The position numbers and the translations under genes are program-made. Positions 18,360 to 28,186 of a stretch of DNA of 64,000 nt are shown here, one piece after another. Under the pieces are notes generated by a model that saw nothing but the letters and a program-made list of their open reading frames with translations, did not search any database and was not told the origin of the DNA. Every line of letters starts with the position of its first letter. Positions within the stretch are counted from its first letter, which is position 1. The stretch spans positions 1,774,226 to 1,838,225 of the forward strand of contig KB235926.1 of assembly GCA_000332255.1 (NCBI GenBank), written 5' to 3'. The stretch is from a cyanobacterium PCC 7702. Its GTDB lineage: Bacteria > Cyanobacteriota > Cyanobacteriia > Cyanobacteriales > Nostocaceae.

Positions 18360-18725
18360 ATGGACGAAAACCCTACTCTTCTCAAGTCCACAACTCGCCA
18401 TATACGTATTTTCGCTGCTGAACTTGACCAAGACGGCGATCTGGTACCAAGCAATCAAGTTTTAACACTAGATGTTGACCCTGATAATGAACTTAACTGG
18501 AATGAAGATGCTTTGCAAAAGGTTTATCGTAAGTTTGACGAATTAGTAGAAGCATACAGCGGTGCAGACCTGACAAACTATAACTTGCGCCGTATTGGTT
18601 CGGAGTTGGAGCATTTTGTGCGATCGCTTCTCCAAAAAGGGGAAATCAGCTACAATCTCTCCGCTCGTGTCACCAACTACAGTCTAGGTCTTCCCCAAGT
18701 TGCTTTTGAAGACAAGCCAAGTTGA
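18360..18725 (+). CDS. ndhM: NAD(P)H-quinone oxidoreductase subunit M
   Basis: NdhM is an oxygenic-photosynthesis-specific subunit of the thylakoid NDH-1 complex, which runs cyclic electron flow and respiration. The 121-residue protein shows the conserved core LLKSTTRHIRIFAAEL, LTLDVDPDNELNWNEDAL, YRKFDELVEAYSGADLT, YNLRRIGSELEHFVRSLLQ and GEISYNLSARVTNYSLGLPQV. It has no membrane segment, matching its place on the peripheral arm. It is monocistronic here. Confidence 0.95.
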   Translation: MDENPTLLKSTTRHIRIFAAELDQDGDLVPSNQVLTLDVDPDNELNWNEDALQKVYRKFDELVEAYSGADLTNYNLRRIGSELEHFVRSLLQKGEISYNLSARVTNYSLGLPQVAFEDKPS

Positions 18726-19139
18726 TTCAAACAGGCTAGCTAATAAAAACAATAAATTCCAAATTTAATTTCTTACCTATCTTTGCTGTGGCTGTTTACT
18801 TTATTTTCAGCCGTAGCTTTTCTTTTTAACTTCTAGTTACTCAAACACTTATTTACTTACATTTCAGTGCCTTCTTTTTTTACTGTGGGAGGCATAAGGT
18901 AAGTTTCAGTTATTAAGGTGAAAAGCTAGCCCCAGACGTAAACCGAACGTAACAAAAATTACCTTTTGCCTTTTTGCCACCCTATCATTTTCCCTCGCCT
19001 TGACAATCACCACATTCAGTTTCCTTCTTCGTCAACACTCGTACTTGTCGAATTACATCTGAATATTTCTTCCGCATCTTTGACATGGTGTAAGGCTTTT
19101 TTCGTCATCTGGCTGTTTTGCAACAAAATAAGTTGGAAC

Positions 19140-19343
19140 TTAGATGTGCTCGCCGGTAATGCTAGGAGGAGCATCAACCGCTAGTTGTTGGGATTTTTCA
19201 CAAATTACATCACCAGGATTAGCAGTGCGGTGAATTTTTTTTTCTTTGTGATCTTCCATTACACTTTCACGGATGAGATATGTTAAATTTGCAGTTAAAG
19301 TAGCAGGCGTAGCAATAAACTTAGTGGTTTGGCAATAAGACAT
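19140..19343 (-). CDS. Possible small hypothetical protein, 67 residues
   Basis: An open frame starting ATG at 19343 (MSYCQTTKFIATPATL) and ending ITGEHI. It is hydrophilic with no membrane segment and no recognised family. There is no evident ribosome-binding site. It could be a lineage-specific small protein or a chance frame; the ordinary composition is the only support. Confidence 0.33.
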   Translation of the reverse strand: MSYCQTTKFIATPATLTANLTYLIRESVMEDHKEKKIHRTANPGDVICEKSQQLAVDAPPSITGEHI

Positions 19344-19720
19344 TGCTAATTAGTTACTACTAGCTATTAGCTGTCTTAGTCAGTTTACTAACACCTACCT
19401 ACTTAACTTAAAAGAAATAACAGCACTATCTCCTGTTTCGGAAGGAGTAACTATACTTAAAAGTTAAACATTTGGTTATGATAGCGTTATGGTTCGATGG
19501 CAGATTGAATGTTAAATTGCTCTCATGATGGAGCAGCCTACAAAATTGTAAGTGGACTGAGGATTTCATTTGGAGAGCCCGCCTTGGTTTCTCCTATTGT
19601 TAATTAAAACTACGAGCCAAAATTTGGATAAACCGAATCAAAAAACATCTGCGGTCTGGAGTGCCGCTCACTACCAGTAACTTTGAAGAAATTGCCAATC
19701 GCTTTCTCGGTAAGAAGACT
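19344..19720. other. Spacer before the PP2C gene
   Basis: About 380 nt. It presumably holds the promoter of the PP2C-CHAT gene group, but no clear operator or hairpin was found. The left end carries short TAGCTATTAGCTG-type repeats similar to those before recJ. Confidence 0.35.
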
Positions 19721-22027
19721 ATGGAAAATGATGCGGCCACGCTCTACTGCCCAAATGAACATTGTCAGGCCATTAATCCCCTTAGCCACAAATTCTGCCA
19801 GCGATGCTCTACACCTTTACCTAAACGCTATCTTTGGGCAGTAACAGCAGATAATTTCAGCCTTGGTCGGTCGGGAGAGTTACTAAACAACCGGTATTTA
19901 ATTGTCAAGGGCCGCATACTTTTAGATACCAAACCCGCTGATTTACCACAAACACCAGCTCCGGAAAAATTGCAGGCACTCAGGCCCTATTTAAGACTGA
20001 TTTCCTACCGCTTGCACTTACCACAGGTATACGGAGTACTAAACCTTTCTCAACCAGAGCATCAACAGGAAGAAATATTACTGTTAGAGAAAGCGCCGCT
20101 ACAAATAGATAGATCGATTCCTTTGGAAGTAGATTTATGCCAGCAGCTCCTGGTCGCTTGGCAAGATGCAACATCGATGCGCCAGCTAAATTGGCTGTGG
20201 CAAATAGCCCACATGTGGCAACCTCTAGCAAGTGAAGGTGTTGCTTGTAGCTTGCTTGCTCCGGAATTGTTAAGGGTAGAAGGCTCGCTGGTGCGATTGC
20301 TGGAATTGCGCGCAGCTGGGGATTCCAAACCAGAATTATCTGAATTGGGTGAGTTTTGGCAACAGTTGTTACCGAAAACGAAACCAGCGATCGCAGAATT
20401 TGTCAGCGAAGTTTGTCGCGGTTTAATGATAAAAGATATACAAACCCCAGAGCAATTAGTCAGAATTTTGGACAAAGGACTGGCGGAAGTTGGCCGATGG
20501 CAATCTTCCACCGTGGCAATTGCCACCAAAAGCGATACAGGTCCAAGCCGCCAGCGCAACGAAGATGCTTGCTATCCCCCCAGCGGTAGCCTGATCAGCA
20601 AACCACCCCACTGTTGGGCTTTGACAATTGTCTGTGATGGTATTGGCGGACATGAGGGGGGAAATGTGGCATCAAATTTAGCAATTGAAACCATTCAGCA
20701 ACAAATACAGGAACTGACTAAAATTCCCTACGATCACATAGATCCCATCCTTCTTTTGGAAGACTTGCAACGAGCAGCAGCCGTTGCCAATGATAAAATC
20801 AGCCAGCGTAACGACAACGAAAGCCGACAAGGGCGCCAGCGAATGGGAACTACTTTTGTTCTGGCTTTACCTATCGCCCATGAAATGTACATCGCTCATG
20901 TTGGCGACAGTCGCGCTTACTGGATCGCACCACACGGTTGCTATCAAGTCACCCTCGACGACGACGTTGCTTCCCGCGAGGTTCGCCTGGGGTATGCTAT
21001 TTACCGAGATGCCTTGCAACAGGGTGCTTCTGGCTCTTTAGTACAGGCTTTGGGAATGAGTCCTAGCAGTTCGTTACACCCTTCAGCCGAACGTTTTATA
21101 GTTGACGAAGATTGCGTTTTTCTTCTCTGTTCAGATGGTTTGAGTGACTTTGACCGGGTAGAACAATACTGGGATACGGAAATTTTGCCACTTTTAGAAG
21201 CAAAAACGGATATAAAAAACGTCGCAGACAGGTTAATAGAAATTGCGAACACTTTAAACGGGCACGATAACGTTACCGTTGCTTTAGTACACTATCAAGT
21301 AAAATACTCGGAACCAGAAACCAAACTGCAAAAAGTTTTGCCAGAAGTTGCTAGTATTATTCCGCCAGCAACAATTTCCCTACCCAAAACCCAACAAATC
21401 ACGCCAGAAGCCGAGCGCAAGCAAAAAACTCAAGTCATACCCGACACAGCACCCAGTAAACGTCCCCGGGTACCACTGCAGTTAGTGATTCTTGTGATTG
21501 TGATACTATTCGGTGGTTTTGTATGCTACTTGTTGCGTCAAGGAGGATTTTTAGGAAACAAAACTTTTCATTTTCCTTCTGTACCAGTTCCAAACCAAAA
21601 TCCTCCTAGTTCCTTACCAGCAGGAGCATCTACAAACAACAACGACCTGCCTCGAGTAATTCAAGTCACGGCAGAAACATCATTTAAGACTGTTGATTCG
21701 CCTCCAAAAACAGCGATTGTTCCCGCTGGTAGCGTTTTGCGGCGAATCGAACAACCTATAGAACAAACAAATAATAAATCATGGATATACTTGCAGGTCT
21801 GTTCTGTGGGAGAAGGTGTAACTTCTTCATCTACAAATCCATACAAAAAACCTTTATTGAAACAGGGACAAACAGTTAGAATTCAGTTATCTGAGTTGAA
21901 ATTGCTGCCGTATTTGTCTATCCCTACAGCCGAAGTCGCCAACCGATGTCTTGCTAATAATGCCGGTACAACTTCTAGTGAGGGAGTACTTTTGCCATCT
22001 AGCCCTACAGTTAAGCCTGAGAACTAA
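19721..22027 (+). CDS. Zinc-ribbon PP2C-type protein phosphatase, membrane-anchored
   Basis: A 768-residue protein. The N-terminus is a zinc ribbon with Cys10, Cys15, Cys26 and Cys29 (CPNEHC, CQRC). Residues about 35-260 are an unassigned domain. The PP2C/PPM Ser/Thr phosphatase domain spans about 265-527 with SDTGPSRQRNEDAC, VCDGIGGHEGG (metal Asp), AHVGDSRAYW, LCSDGLSDF and GHDNVTVALV, so all metal ligands are present. A single membrane helix follows at about 586-606 (LQLVILVIVILFGGFVCYLL), then a Pro/Asn-rich linker and a C-terminal beta-rich, SH3-like part. It would remove phosphates from Ser/Thr sites read by FHA domains, two of which are encoded just downstream. A GTG start at 19661 is possible, but the ATG precedes the conserved zinc ribbon. 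Confidence 0.9.
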   Translation: MENDAATLYCPNEHCQAINPLSHKFCQRCSTPLPKRYLWAVTADNFSLGRSGELLNNRYLIVKGRILLDTKPADLPQTPAPEKLQALRPYLRLISYRLHLPQVYGVLNLSQPEHQQEEILLLEKAPLQIDRSIPLEVDLCQQLLVAWQDATSMRQLNWLWQIAHMWQPLASEGVACSLLAPELLRVEGSLVRLLELRAAGDSKPELSELGEFWQQLLPKTKPAIAEFVSEVCRGLMIKDIQTPEQLVRILDKGLAEVGRWQSSTVAIATKSDTGPSRQRNEDACYPPSGSLISKPPHCWALTIVCDGIGGHEGGNVASNLAIETIQQQIQELTKIPYDHIDPILLLEDLQRAAAVANDKISQRNDNESRQGRQRMGTTFVLALPIAHEMYIAHVGDSRAYWIAPHGCYQVTLDDDVASREVRLGYAIYRDALQQGASGSLVQALGMSPSSSLHPSAERFIVDEDCVFLLCSDGLSDFDRVEQYWDTEILPLLEAKTDIKNVADRLIEIANTLNGHDNVTVALVHYQVKYSEPETKLQKVLPEVASIIPPATISLPKTQQITPEAERKQKTQVIPDTAPSKRPRVPLQLVILVIVILFGGFVCYLLRQGGFLGNKTFHFPSVPVPNQNPPSSLPAGASTNNNDLPRVIQVTAETSFKTVDSPPKTAIVPAGSVLRRIEQPIEQTNNKSWIYLQVCSVGEGVTSSSTNPYKKPLLKQGQTVRIQLSELKLLPYLSIPTAEVANRCLANNAGTTSSEGVLLPSSPTVKPEN

Positions 22028-22219
22028 TGCTCTGCCATAGGATTCTACTTCTAATGATAGCAGCGAATCAAAAGTCGATAAACTATTAAAAGCCTGAATT
22101 TATAAAATAGATACAGGTAATAGCCAAAATCAGCAGCTAAAACAGGCAAAATTTTTGGCCTGGAAGAATAATAACAAATTTTTATTTGAAATTTTTCTTT
22201 CATTCTACGTTTTTATGTA

Positions 22220-23794
22220 ATGAATCCATCCCTGAACTTGGCAATCACCCCTCTTGTCAATACCGGTCCTGAAAATTATGCCATTTGCGTTTTTGAAGCT
22301 CCCTATCCTAGCGGTCATGTCATTCATGATTGCGTTTGGCATGCGGGCTTAACTCATGCTTGGCAAGAATGGCAGCAGATGTTTGCCCCCTACAGTCGCA
22401 TAAAAATTTCTCCCGGCGTCAAGCCTCAAGCTCAAAACTTACTTTCTCAGGAATTGCTGTTTCCTGCTTCTGGTCAGCCGACCAATTATAGCAGTCGGCT
22501 GATGCAGTATTTAGGCGTAAGCCTGTGGCGTTGGGTTTTCGACGGTCCGATTTTAGGCTGTTTGGAACGCAGTAGCGGCATTGCCATGGGTCAAAATACA
22601 CGCTTGCGCTTTCGATTGGAAGTTCGGGACCCGAAGTTAATTGCTTTGCCTTGGGAAATTATGCAGCGTGAAGTAGGTCAGTCTGCAATTTCCCTATCCC
22701 AAAATATTCTATTTAGTCGTACTATTAGTGAAGTTGAACGCTTACCGCGGTTGCAACTCGATCGAGATTTAAAATTTTTGCTTGTTTTAGGAGAAGATGA
22801 TAACCTCAAGCTGGATAAAGAAGCAGCTATTCTAGAACAAATCCTTGCCAATAACTCTTTGGTTGGTAACAATTTGCAAGGATGTGTGCCTTGCAGCATG
22901 AAAACCTTATTGCAGCCAACTCCTCAACAGTTAATAAAGGAATTAGAAACCAAAGCTTACAACATTTTCTTTTATGCCGGTCACGGATTAACAGGACCTG
23001 ATGGGGGATTTTTATGTTTGCAAGCTAACAAGCGCCTCAATGGTATGGAACTAGCTCAGGTATTGGCGCGTACTGGTGTGAAACTCGCTGTCTTCAATGC
23101 TTGTTGGGGAGCCCAACCTGATGTAATTCAAGGCCAACCCATACCCTCTAGTAGTTTGGCAGAAGTACTAATTCGCAATGGCGTACCTGCTGTTTTAGGA
23201 ATGCGCGATGAAATTGCTGATGAGGAATGTCATAATTTTATTCAAGTTTTTGTCCAGGCTCTGCAAAGGCGAATGCCCATAGATCAAGCAGTAGCACAGG
23301 CAAGACAATATCTGCTCACAGTCTACAGATTTAATCAACTGCCTTGGACATTACCGGTTTTGTACCTGCATCCAGAATTTGATGGCGAATTGATTAAAAA
23401 TTACGACGAGGGAATTACAGAATTACCAGAAACTTCCATCCCCGGTCTTGCTTCCTTGTTTCCCACAGCTTTTTTAAGGTCAGCTGGCATTGTGTATGTG
23501 CTGCAAAACGGTATCACTCGTATTGGTCGCACGGCAGATAATGATATTGTCATTCCAGAACCATCTGTTTCCAGGCGCCAAGCGGAAATTATATGTCGCA
23601 ACTCGTTTACAGGCAATACTCCCGTACGAGTCTATTATTTACAAGAAAAGTCTACCTACGGTACAACCTGGATTTTGAACCAGAACGGTTGGCAACAAAT
23701 CCACCGCCAGGAAGTGCCTTTGGAACCGGGAATGCAACTAAAGTTTGGTAGTATGAAAAGTCACCCTTGGGAGTTTATTATTGAGAATTCTTAA
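22220..23794 (+). CDS. CHAT protease domain fused to an FHA domain
   Basis: A 524-residue protein. Residues about 90-390 match the CHAT (caspase HetF-associated TPR) clan: LRFRLEVRDPKLIALPWEIM, catalytic His255 in FYAGHGLTG and catalytic Cys295 in VFNACWGAQ, then GVPAVLGMRDEI. Residues about 424-522 form an FHA phosphothreonine-binding domain with RIGRTADNDIVI and PSVSRRQAEI. The catalytic dyad appears intact. The domain pair suggests a cysteine protease directed to, or switched by, phosphoproteins, which is inference. It follows the PP2C gene by 192 nt on the same strand and precedes an unknown gene. Confidence 0.88.
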   Translation: MNPSLNLAITPLVNTGPENYAICVFEAPYPSGHVIHDCVWHAGLTHAWQEWQQMFAPYSRIKISPGVKPQAQNLLSQELLFPASGQPTNYSSRLMQYLGVSLWRWVFDGPILGCLERSSGIAMGQNTRLRFRLEVRDPKLIALPWEIMQREVGQSAISLSQNILFSRTISEVERLPRLQLDRDLKFLLVLGEDDNLKLDKEAAILEQILANNSLVGNNLQGCVPCSMKTLLQPTPQQLIKELETKAYNIFFYAGHGLTGPDGGFLCLQANKRLNGMELAQVLARTGVKLAVFNACWGAQPDVIQGQPIPSSSLAEVLIRNGVPAVLGMRDEIADEECHNFIQVFVQALQRRMPIDQAVAQARQYLLTVYRFNQLPWTLPVLYLHPEFDGELIKNYDEGITELPETSIPGLASLFPTAFLRSAGIVYVLQNGITRIGRTADNDIVIPEPSVSRRQAEIICRNSFTGNTPVRVYYLQEKSTYGTTWILNQNGWQQIHRQEVPLEPGMQLKFGSMKSHPWEFIIENS

Positions 23795-23950
23795 GTTCTT
23801 TGAGATAGGGAAGTTGTTATTTACAGCTAGCTGCAGGACGTAGCTCAAAACTATCAGAATTAATGGAGAAAAATGAAGTTTCCCGTGCGGAAATTAAATA
23901 TAGACGGCTGTAGCTGTAAGTAACACAAATTAATTGCTCGGGAGAAACTC

Positions 23951-24595
23951 ATGTTTAACAAAGCTAACGAACCAGAAGATTTTCAAATTTTACCTTCTCA
24001 AATTCGTCTGGAATTTTTGGAGGCTCTGCTGCAACCAGAGGATTCTACTTATCCTTGGAATCCAGCTGCACAAGAGTCAGAGGAATATTTTCTCCAACGA
24101 GAGGAGGAATTGGCGCTCAAAGATCTCCTTGCAGACGAACTAGCTATTCGCTCCCAAGCTTTTTACAACCAGCTCGATACGCTGTGGAATTCTCTCGCTT
24201 CATACTACAATTGCGATACAAAAAGCAACATAGTGGCAAAATTACAAGAAAGTTTGCAAAGCGTTTTCGCAGCGCGGGTACCACAAGAATGGTTGCAGGC
24301 GATCGCTCACAAAGCTAGCGAAATAGTTAATTCCCAGCACTCAATGGCCGAGCAATTAGTAAAGTGCGTTCAAGGTTTACTTCCAACGTGGGGAGAAGAA
24401 GATTTATTTGTTTTAGCGCGCCCCTATGCTTACGCCATGCGAAGCAACGAACCCCAAAAAACAGCACAAACTGTACTCGAAAGCGTGAGTGAGGGGGAAT
24501 GGGCAAATTTATCAGAAATCGAGCAAGCAAGAATTAGTCTGGCGATCGCCTACTACGCTCTTGGCGAAATCAAAAGTTTTCAAACTCAAGCCTAA
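23951..24595 (+). CDS. Unknown protein linked to the CHAT-FHA gene
   Basis: A 214-residue soluble, mostly helical acidic protein with no recognised domain. It contains Trp/Tyr-rich stretches (TLWNSLASYYNCD, ALGEIKSFQTQA at the end) and an Ala/Glu-rich helix set. A good GGAGAAA ribosome-binding motif lies 5 nt before the ATG. Its place 156 nt after the CHAT-FHA gene suggests an adaptor, substrate or inhibitor of that protein, which is inference from position only. It converges with the FHA-PrsW gene. Confidence 0.72.
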   Translation: MFNKANEPEDFQILPSQIRLEFLEALLQPEDSTYPWNPAAQESEEYFLQREEELALKDLLADELAIRSQAFYNQLDTLWNSLASYYNCDTKSNIVAKLQESLQSVFAARVPQEWLQAIAHKASEIVNSQHSMAEQLVKCVQGLLPTWGEEDLFVLARPYAYAMRSNEPQKTAQTVLESVSEGEWANLSEIEQARISLAIAYYALGEIKSFQTQA

Positions 24596-24749
24596 ACACA
24601 ACCAACACCGGTGGTAAGTAGTTCTCTTTCTGCAAGTAGCGCTGGTATGAATTTTTCGATGCAAAGCGCTATTTCCCGAGCAAAGAAAACATTTGAGCGC
24701 CTGAGTTGAACAAATCTAGCTTGCTTGTGGGTAGATTTCTGCTTGCCAT

Positions 24750-26123
24750 CTATTTGGGTCCGAGAAAACGAGTGGCGAAATTGTTCTCCCGCGTCGGTGA
24801 TAAAGCCCTGGCTTTTAAAATTGCTGCCATCAAAAAAGCATAGGACAAAACACCGACAATTACCAACAACAATCCATTGATCGTTCCTGTAGCGTTCCAC
24901 AGAGCGTGCAGTCCAGCGGCGGTGAGATAGCCTACTAGTAGGATTTGCCAGCTTTTTCTCGGCTTGAGAACAGCTAATCCGATAAAATAACCCAGGTAGC
25001 CGCTGTAAGCCATATGTCCTGCTACAGAACCCAAAATCCGGGGAATTAACAGTTGCAATCCCGCCAGCTGACCCGCGCCGTCCCCTGCTTGGATGGCTAC
25101 ATTTTGAGTAATTTGCGGTACATACTGTCCCAGGGTTTCCAACAAAGTAAAGCCGACAGCGGAAGCGGTTCCCAGGAGAATGCCATCCAGAGGTTCCCAA
25201 ACGCCGATATTTTCCCGCCAAGGCGATCGCAGTCCTTTACCGATAGCGCAGGCAATAAAAACAGGTAATGCTTTAATGCACTCCTCCATCAAACCTGCAC
25301 CAAAAAAGTAACGAATAAGTAATTCCGTAAAAGTAATAGATTCCCGATCTGTAGGTAAACTACCGGGCAGAATACCGCGAAATACAAATATAAATAAATC
25401 TAGCAGAGGACTGAGCAAAATTATTATCGTTGTTAATGTTGAAGCCAGTAATACCCACCACGGCTTGCGCTTTCCGCACAATTGATAAATAAAATAGTAG
25501 GCGGCAAAAGCTATGTATGACCCGACAATCACTTGATTCGCTCGCGGATCGCCTACGGTTGCGAACATTAGTACCACAAAAACTACCGTAAGAATTCCTG
25601 GTATTAAATAAGCTTTCCGGGTGAGGTCTTTACCTGTGGAAATAATTGGAAACAGCTGCGTAAAGCTCACAGAAGAATCGGGAAGCACGGGTGCTTGGTA
25701 TCCTGCTGGAGGTAAGGATGTAGCTTCGGCAAGAGATGAGATCGCGGTATGGGGAGGACTAACTGTATATTCAAATACAAACTCCGGACCGTCGTAGCCC
25801 AGGGTAATGCGATCGCCCGGTATTAATTGCTGACAGCCTTGCAATCGTTGTCCGTTTAGATAGGTACCGTTAGCGCTATTGAGATCGCAAACGATCCAGT
25901 TGCATTCACCATCATTGGACGAAGAAAGAGGACGAACCACCGCATGACGACGGGATACCATGCGATACATCATGGCATCCAAAACAACTTGACAGCTAGG
26001 GTCGCGTCCAATTATTACCTCTTTATTGGGAAACAGCGAATAGCGGAATTCTGACCCGTAAGCTGTTGTATTACCAGACACTAGTCGCAGAAATGCATTT
26101 CCTCTTGCGTTTTTGCCTGTCAT
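24750..26123 (-). CDS. FHA domain fused to a PrsW-type intramembrane protease
   Basis: A 457-residue protein. The FHA domain occupies about residues 12-120: VIIGRDPSCQVVL (Arg40), MVSRRHAVV and NSANGTYLNG. After a flexible linker come about eight membrane helices of the PrsW/CPBP glutamic protease type, with the motif GLMEECIKALPV (Glu280-Glu281), a Glu in GFTLLETLG (Glu329), GSVAGHMAYSGYLG (His370) and AGLHALWNATG (His406). PrsW proteases cut membrane-bound anti-sigma factors in Firmicutes; the cyanobacterial target is unknown. FHA fusion makes phospho-controlled recruitment plausible. It ends 155 nt from the unknown gene, convergent with the PP2C-CHAT group. Confidence 0.88.
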   Translation of the reverse strand: MTGKNARGNAFLRLVSGNTTAYGSEFRYSLFPNKEVIIGRDPSCQVVLDAMMYRMVSRRHAVVRPLSSSNDGECNWIVCDLNSANGTYLNGQRLQGCQQLIPGDRITLGYDGPEFVFEYTVSPPHTAISSLAEATSLPPAGYQAPVLPDSSVSFTQLFPIISTGKDLTRKAYLIPGILTVVFVVLMFATVGDPRANQVIVGSYIAFAAYYFIYQLCGKRKPWWVLLASTLTTIIILLSPLLDLFIFVFRGILPGSLPTDRESITFTELLIRYFFGAGLMEECIKALPVFIACAIGKGLRSPWRENIGVWEPLDGILLGTASAVGFTLLETLGQYVPQITQNVAIQAGDGAGQLAGLQLLIPRILGSVAGHMAYSGYLGYFIGLAVLKPRKSWQILLVGYLTAAGLHALWNATGTINGLLLVIVGVLSYAFLMAAILKARALSPTRENNFATRFLGPK

Positions 26124-26375
26124 TGAGTTGCGGGGTGGTAAGAAAATATGTCGAATAGTTGGCAGTAGGGTTTCATCCCGGCCAGAGCATGCTCAATACA
26201 ACTATAGCTTTACTCTTTGTGGCACAAATAGAAATTAAAGAAATCAAAATAAAAACGGTTTTCTTTATTTATAGTTTTTGTGCTTCTTCCTTTCTCAATT
26301 TTCTTAATTATTCAAACCAAGAACTGTACCAGTTAAAACCAATACAGTTCTTAAAATTTTTCAGCCAGCGATCGC

Positions 26376-26978
26376 TCAACTGACTGCTGCCATTTGAGGA
26401 TACTCGATCCTTGTACCCAGTAATTTCAAAAATTCTGCCAACCAACGAGGATGAGCTGGCCAGGCGGGCGCTGTCACCAAATTGCCATCAACTACAGCTT
26501 CGTTTACTGGAACTTCTACGTAGATTCCACCAGCACGGCGTACTTCAGGAGCACAGGCTGGATAGCCAGTACAAGTTTTACCTGCTAGTACGTCTGCTGC
26601 TGCTAACAGCTGCAAACCATGGCAAATAGCAGCGATCGGCTTGTTGGCAGCTGCAAAATGACGAGTAATTTCTAGTACCTTTTGATTTAAACGAATATAT
26701 TCTGGTGCCCTTCCTCCCGGAACTACCAGAGCATCATAAGTGTCATATTTTACTTCTTCCCAGTTGGCATTCAAGGTAAAGTTGTGACCGGGTTTTTCGC
26801 TGTAAGTTTGATCTCCTTCAAAGTCGTGCACTGCAGTTCGTACCTTTTCGCCTGCTTTTTTGTGAGGACAAACTGCATCAACGGTATACCCCACCATTTG
26901 GAGAGCTTGGAAGGGAACCATGACCTCGTAATCTTCTACGTAGTCTCCCACCAGCATTAAAACTTTCTTTGCTGCCAT
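26376..26978 (-). CDS. DJ-1/PfpI family protein
   Basis: A 200-residue glutamine-amidotransferase-like fold. The nucleophile elbow is [10 protein letters not shown] (Cys in ICHG), with upstream [17 protein letters not shown] supplying the conserved Glu and [12 protein letters not shown]. The length and TYSEKPGH segment place it with PfpI/YhbO-type proteins, which are described as deglycases, chaperones or proteases; the exact activity is uncertain. A GAGG ribosome-binding motif precedes the ATG at 26978. The gene stands alone. Confidence 0.88.
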   Translation of the reverse strand: MAAKKVLMLVGDYVEDYEVMVPFQALQMVGYTVDAVCPHKKAGEKVRTAVHDFEGDQTYSEKPGHNFTLNANWEEVKYDTYDALVVPGGRAPEYIRLNQKVLEITRHFAAANKPIAAICHGLQLLAAADVLAGKTCTGYPACAPEVRRAGGIYVEVPVNEAVVDGNLVTAPAWPAHPRWLAEFLKLLGTRIEYPQMAAVS

Positions 26979-27094
26979 CTTTATTGTCCTCGCTTTACTG
27001 CTGCAGAATTTATATTATCTTTGCATCTTTGGGGCTTTGTCTTTTGAGACAATATTTCTTAACTTCTCAAACCACCAAGAATTTTACTTCTATT

Positions 27095-27556
27095 TTAGGG
27101 ATTGGCAAGCAGATTAAACTCTTTTAAAGCTGGTAGAAAATTTTTATTTTCGTGTCCGGAACGACTGAGTTTAATTAAAGCAAAACGTTCTAGGGGAGTT
27201 AGGTTTGTCCATTGTTCTGTTGAGATTGTCACACCTATTTCTTGGGCTTTTTCCTTAACGCTAGTTGGTACGCTGCTAACATTCATCCATGCAGGGTGAG
27301 GCTCAACAGGTAATTCTATGGCTGGCATGCCAGTACGTTGTAAAATTAATTCCTGGATATAATTTCGATAAGCTTGAATTTCAGACTTGCTGGTGCATGG
27401 TAATGCGACTAAATTTTGTCGCTCTAGTTGACTCATGCGTTTCCAATCTGACAACTTCAGCTTGATACCGCAGGTATCTAATTTATAACGCACTTGCATG
27501 GGTATGCAGCGTAAAGAGTCAACAAAATCGGCTTCAAATTGAAAAAAATTTGCCAT
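27095..27556 (-). CDS. narM: NarM-like nitrate reductase maturation protein
   Basis: A 153-residue soluble protein recognisable as the nitrate-reductase-associated family: FFQFEADFVDSLRCIPMQVRYKLD, LSDWKRMSQLERQNLV, a central LILQRTGMPA, and SVKEKAQEIGVTIS followed by WTNLTPLERFALIKLSR. NarM is needed for active nitrate reductase in cyanobacteria such as Synechococcus elongatus. I start at the ATG at 27556 rather than 27568, which adds only MLLV. It lies downstream of narB, with a PsiE-like gene in between (49-nt gap), which fits a role in NarB maturation. Confidence 0.8.
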   Translation of the reverse strand: MANFFQFEADFVDSLRCIPMQVRYKLDTCGIKLKLSDWKRMSQLERQNLVALPCTSKSEIQAYRNYIQELILQRTGMPAIELPVEPHPAWMNVSSVPTSVKEKAQEIGVTISTEQWTNLTPLERFALIKLSRSGHENKNFLPALKEFNLLANP

Positions 27557-27605
27557 AACTAACAGCAAACTGAAAATAAATCAACCCGAGAAAAACTAAT
27601 ATAGA

Positions 27606-28058
27606 CTAACTTCTGATATTGGTACTGCGAATAATCCAATAACTAATTGATAAAGCAAGAATTGCTACTCCTAAACCGATAATATCCATAGCTGATACTT
27701 GTTTCAAGTCAAGAATAATAATTTTTCGAGCTACGGCAATTAAGGAAGTGACAATAACTAATTCTACTTGTAAAACATGTTTTTTGAGATAAGCTGTGAT
27801 ATTTTCTAAAATTTCTAAGGCTATTAAAATATTTAAAAACAGACCAAAGATTGTATAAAGTGTAGTACTAAGTTTTCCATAGGGTGCAGAAAATAATTCT
27901 TGGAATAGAAAAAAGCCCAAATCTCCAATAGCTGCTAAAATGACCAGCACCATAAAAAGAGAGAGAACTTTAGAGACGAGCACCTCTATATTTTCAATGA
28001 GGTGGATAAAGTTCTTATCTTTGCTGACTTCTCTAATTTGCTTAAAAAATTGTCGCAT
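27606..28058 (-). CDS. PsiE-like phosphate-starvation-inducible membrane protein
   Basis: 150 residues with four hydrophobic segments (about 30-50, 68-85, 95-110 and 125-143) and charged loops. It has the layout of the PsiE family (IENIEVLVSKVLSLFMVLV, ALEILENITAYLKKHVLQVE, VELVIVTSLIAVARKIIILD). The molecular role of the family is unknown; the name comes from E. coli regulation by phosphate limitation. Here it sits between narB and narM, 128 nt behind narB, which is unusual for the family and may indicate co-expression with nitrate assimilation. Confidence 0.78.
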   Translation of the reverse strand: MRQFFKQIREVSKDKNFIHLIENIEVLVSKVLSLFMVLVILAAIGDLGFFLFQELFSAPYGKLSTTLYTIFGLFLNILIALEILENITAYLKKHVLQVELVIVTSLIAVARKIIILDLKQVSAMDIIGLGVAILALSISYWIIRSTNIRS

Positions 28059-28186
28059 CTGCTACACCCCATAGAAAATAGTTTGACCCGGTCGGGAGGG
28101 GGTATTGTTAGCAGCTTATCATTAAATCAATAAGGAAGTTACATCAAGTGCAAGCAAAGCACGATCGCTCGTGGTGATGGTCTGTG

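Noticed and set aside
24592..25221. 209-residue minus-strand frame overlapping the FHA-PrsW gene
   Set aside because: It lies in another phase inside the strongly supported FHA-PrsW gene and has Arg/Cys/Ser-rich composition typical of a shadow frame.
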